A stretch of 64,000 bases of DNA from Photobacterium atrarenae (GTDB taxonomy: Bacteria > Pseudomonadota > Gammaproteobacteria > Enterobacterales > Vibrionaceae), in the NCBI RefSeq assembly GCF_024380015.1, contig NZ_CP101508.1, positions 1,674,902-1,738,901 of the forward strand, read 5' to 3'. Of this stretch, positions 62,365-64,000 are shown in pieces (within the stretch, counting starts at the first letter, position 1; each line of letters begins with the position of its first letter). The notes beneath the pieces were generated by a model. The model ran no database searches, was not told the origin of the DNA, and saw nothing but the letters and a program-made list of their open reading frames with translations. The position numbers and the translations under genes are program-made.

Positions 62365-64000
62365 ATGAACAAAAGCCAGGTTGCTTTAGCGATATCAACA
62401 GTACTGATTCTGTCCGGTTGTGGTGGCGGCGGTGATGGCACGAGCGCTGATCAAAAAGGCGCAGTCCCCGTAGATCAACCAACTCCGGAAGTCACAACGC
62501 CAACCACGGTTTCAAAAGTCAACCTGCAAGTCGCGGTGAGTGATACCGCCGCACTGCAGAACGCGACGGTATGGCTGGAGAAGAAGAACCAGCGAAACAA
62601 CCAGCCGGATGCGGATGAACTGCGTGCCGTAACCGACCAGGATGGTCGCGTCACGTTTGACAGTGTACCGGTAACAGAGCTGGATAACTATGTCTTGATG
62701 GCCGAAGTGATTGCCGGAAAAACGTCTCATCAGGGGCGCAATGCCGTCCATGGCAACTACCTGATGTCCGCTCCACTAACCGCTTCTCTGGTGACAACAA
62801 AGGCCGGAAAATCGACTGCCAATACGACCTCTCATCCGATTAAGCTGAATCCCCTGACCACTCTGATCGAGTTACACCTGCTTGAGGCGCAACAAGAAGG
62901 CATAGCGTTAACCATTGATGCAGTGGCAGAAAAAGTGGCGTTAAGCCTTGGCTTGGCTGAAGGCAGTGGTGCTGCACTTCTCACCAGTTATGCAGAAGTT
63001 TCTGAAGCAAACGAGGAACTAACTCAGAAACTTCGCCAGGCCGCTTCATCGCTGGTTTACTCAAATGCGCTGGCGGGATCAGCCGATGATTTCGTTGCAA
63101 AGCTGTCACTCTTGATCAGTAACGCAGAAAAAATTACGGCTGCTCTGCAAAGTGCAGCCGGTGATGAAATTGTCCTGTTGGAGGCAACCGGTAACCTGCG
63201 GACGATCAGTACACTGGACAGTGACAACGACGGTGTGATGGATGAACTGGACGCATTCCCGAATGATGACACGGAATGGTTTGATACCGACGGCGATGGG
63301 ATCGGAAATAATGCCGATGACGACGATGATAACGATGGCACATCAGATACCGTCGACCCTTATCCGATGAAACCAAAAGATGTTGTTGACACTGACGGTG
63401 ATGGCATCAGTGACAAGAATGATTCTGATGATGACAATGACACGGTACCGGATGAGAAAGATGCCTTCCCACTGGACGCCACAGAATCAGCTGATGCGGA
63501 TGGCGACGGCATTGGCGATAATCGGGATACCGATGATGATAACGATGGCGTCTCAGATCACGAAGATGCTTTCCCGCTTGATAGTTCGGAGCAACTGGAT
63601 ACAGATCAGGATGGTATCGGTAACCACGCCGATAAAGATGACGACAACGATGGCTATGAGGATGAGCAGGATAATGCGCCATTACAAGCGCTGAAGACGC
63701 CCAAGACGCTGAGTGCTTGTGTTGCCAGCCTGCCGGCACTGGATGGAGAGCATCTGAGTGTATCCGACCGGCCTAACAGCCGTCTTTACCAGGTATCGCG
63801 AAAAATGGCGACATCCGGAGATATTCAGAATTACACCCAGAGTGAAATTGATGTTGATGTCTGGACCGGGCTACCGACAGGCCAGCTGGCGGATCGGGAC
63901 ATTAAAGTCACCCAAATTGCAGGGTATACCCCGGGGGCTGAGTTCGATGATTATCATCCGACTTTCGAGCATGAATATACAGATGCGTACACCGGAGAGT
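62365..64000 (+). CDS. Large lipoprotein with thrombospondin type 3 calcium-binding repeats (5' part, runs off window)
   Basis: The open frame gives 545 codons with no stop before the window ends. A lipoprotein signal ends with LSGC (Cys19), followed by a Gly-rich linker, so the protein is lipidated and probably at the cell surface. Residues about 45-280 form a first domain with TDQDGRVTFDSVPV and NPLTTLIELHLLEAQ, a pattern common to marine lipoproteins ahead of repeats. Residues about 285-437 are a run of D-x-D-x-D-G repeats (LDSDNDGVMD, DTDGDGIGN, DDNDGVSD, DTDQDGIGN), which are TSP3-type calcium sites. A further domain follows (SACVASLPALDGEHLSV). AGGAAAAGG precedes the ATG. Possible adhesin or surface enzyme; function unknown. 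Confidence 0.85.
   Translation, partial: MNKSQVALAISTVLILSGCGGGGDGTSADQKGAVPVDQPTPEVTTPTTVSKVNLQVAVSDTAALQNATVWLEKKNQRNNQPDADELRAVTDQDGRVTFDSVPVTELDNYVLMAEVIAGKTSHQGRNAVHGNYLMSAPLTASLVTTKAGKSTANTTSHPIKLNPLTTLIELHLLEAQQEGIALTIDAVAEKVALSLGLAEGSGAALLTSYAEVSEANEELTQKLRQAASSLVYSNALAGSADDFVAKLSLLISNAEKITAALQSAAGDEIVLLEATGNLRTISTLDSDNDGVMDELDAFPNDDTEWFDTDGDGIGNNADDDDDNDGTSDTVDPYPMKPKDVVDTDGDGISDKNDSDDDNDTVPDEKDAFPLDATESADADGDGIGDNRDTDDDNDGVSDHEDAFPLDSSEQLDTDQDGIGNHADKDDDNDGYEDEQDNAPLQALKTPKTLSACVASLPALDGEHLSVSDRPNSRLYQVSRKMATSGDIQNYTQSEIDVDVWTGLPTGQLADRDIKVTQIAGYTPGAEFDDYHPTFEHEYTDAYTGE

Noticed and set aside
63380..63739. Long open frames on both strands within the calcium-repeat region
   Set aside because: They are shadows of the repetitive GAT/GAC/GGC codon pattern; their products (Met/Thr-rich or His/Arg-rich) are low complexity.

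Overview
The window looks like a chromosomal segment of a Vibrionaceae bacterium with roughly 50% GC. A Photobacterium, Grimontia or Enterovibrio type is likely; I infer this from gene content and order, without a database search. The first 31 kb follows the family's conserved order: uup, glutaredoxin-like, rlmL, zapC, pyrD, NAD-glutamate dehydrogenase, DUF2835, pepN, pncB, prc, proQ, msrC, letA, letB, rsmF. I see no rRNA, tRNA, CRISPR array, prophage or intact insertion sequence.

Layout. 1-19.9 kb: housekeeping genes, mostly on the minus strand (rRNA methylation, cell division, pyrimidine synthesis, glutamate catabolism, peptide and NAD salvage, periplasmic proteolysis, RNA chaperone). 20-27.3 kb: plus-strand block with an ABC exporter behind a Fur-box-like site, the LetA/LetB lipid-transport pair and rsmF. 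27.3-32.2 kb: small genes (azoR, an unrecognised protein, an AhpD-like protein, yeeX, two cold-shock proteins) between long intergenic stretches that hold two candidate RNA genes, a complete MITE-like hairpin element and a truncated second copy. 32.2-38.9 kb: an RstA/RstB-type two-component system with an MFS transporter upstream and a PKD-like lipoprotein downstream, then DJ-1/PfpI and two GNAT acetyltransferases. 39.1-48.2 kb: an accessory catabolic island. 48.5-57.3 kb: small membrane proteins, an esterase-like protein that lacks its serine, NIPSNAP, qmcA-nfeD, LysR, a YdcZ-type transporter, and an NhaC-type antiporter with a gamma-family PLP lyase. 57.7-64 kb: a 5'-nucleotidase, a DJ-1 gene remnant, a YfcC-type transporter and the start of a calcium-binding-repeat lipoprotein that runs off the window.

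How the genes work together. The most interesting block is the island at 39-48 kb. A minus-strand operon encodes a Rieske oxygenase with the Glu bridge typical of quaternary-amine oxygenases, an aldehyde dehydrogenase, a rubredoxin fused to an NAD(P)H/FAD reductase, a glycine-oxidase-like flavoenzyme and a cupin. It diverges from a BCCT betaine/carnitine/choline-type transporter and lies near a LysR regulator. The simplest reading is uptake and oxidative breakdown of a quaternary ammonium compound. Unusually, the only electron-transfer protein in the cluster is a rubredoxin-reductase fusion instead of the usual plant-ferredoxin-type reductase.

Other points to follow: a candidate multi-helix RNA at 29.43-29.63 kb with its own -10 box and terminator; a smaller three-hairpin RNA at 27.43-27.54 kb; a near-identical 16-bp direct-repeat element before rstA and before the lipoprotein gene; and three small open frames, one with a near-perfect Shine-Dalgarno sequence and one with four cysteines.
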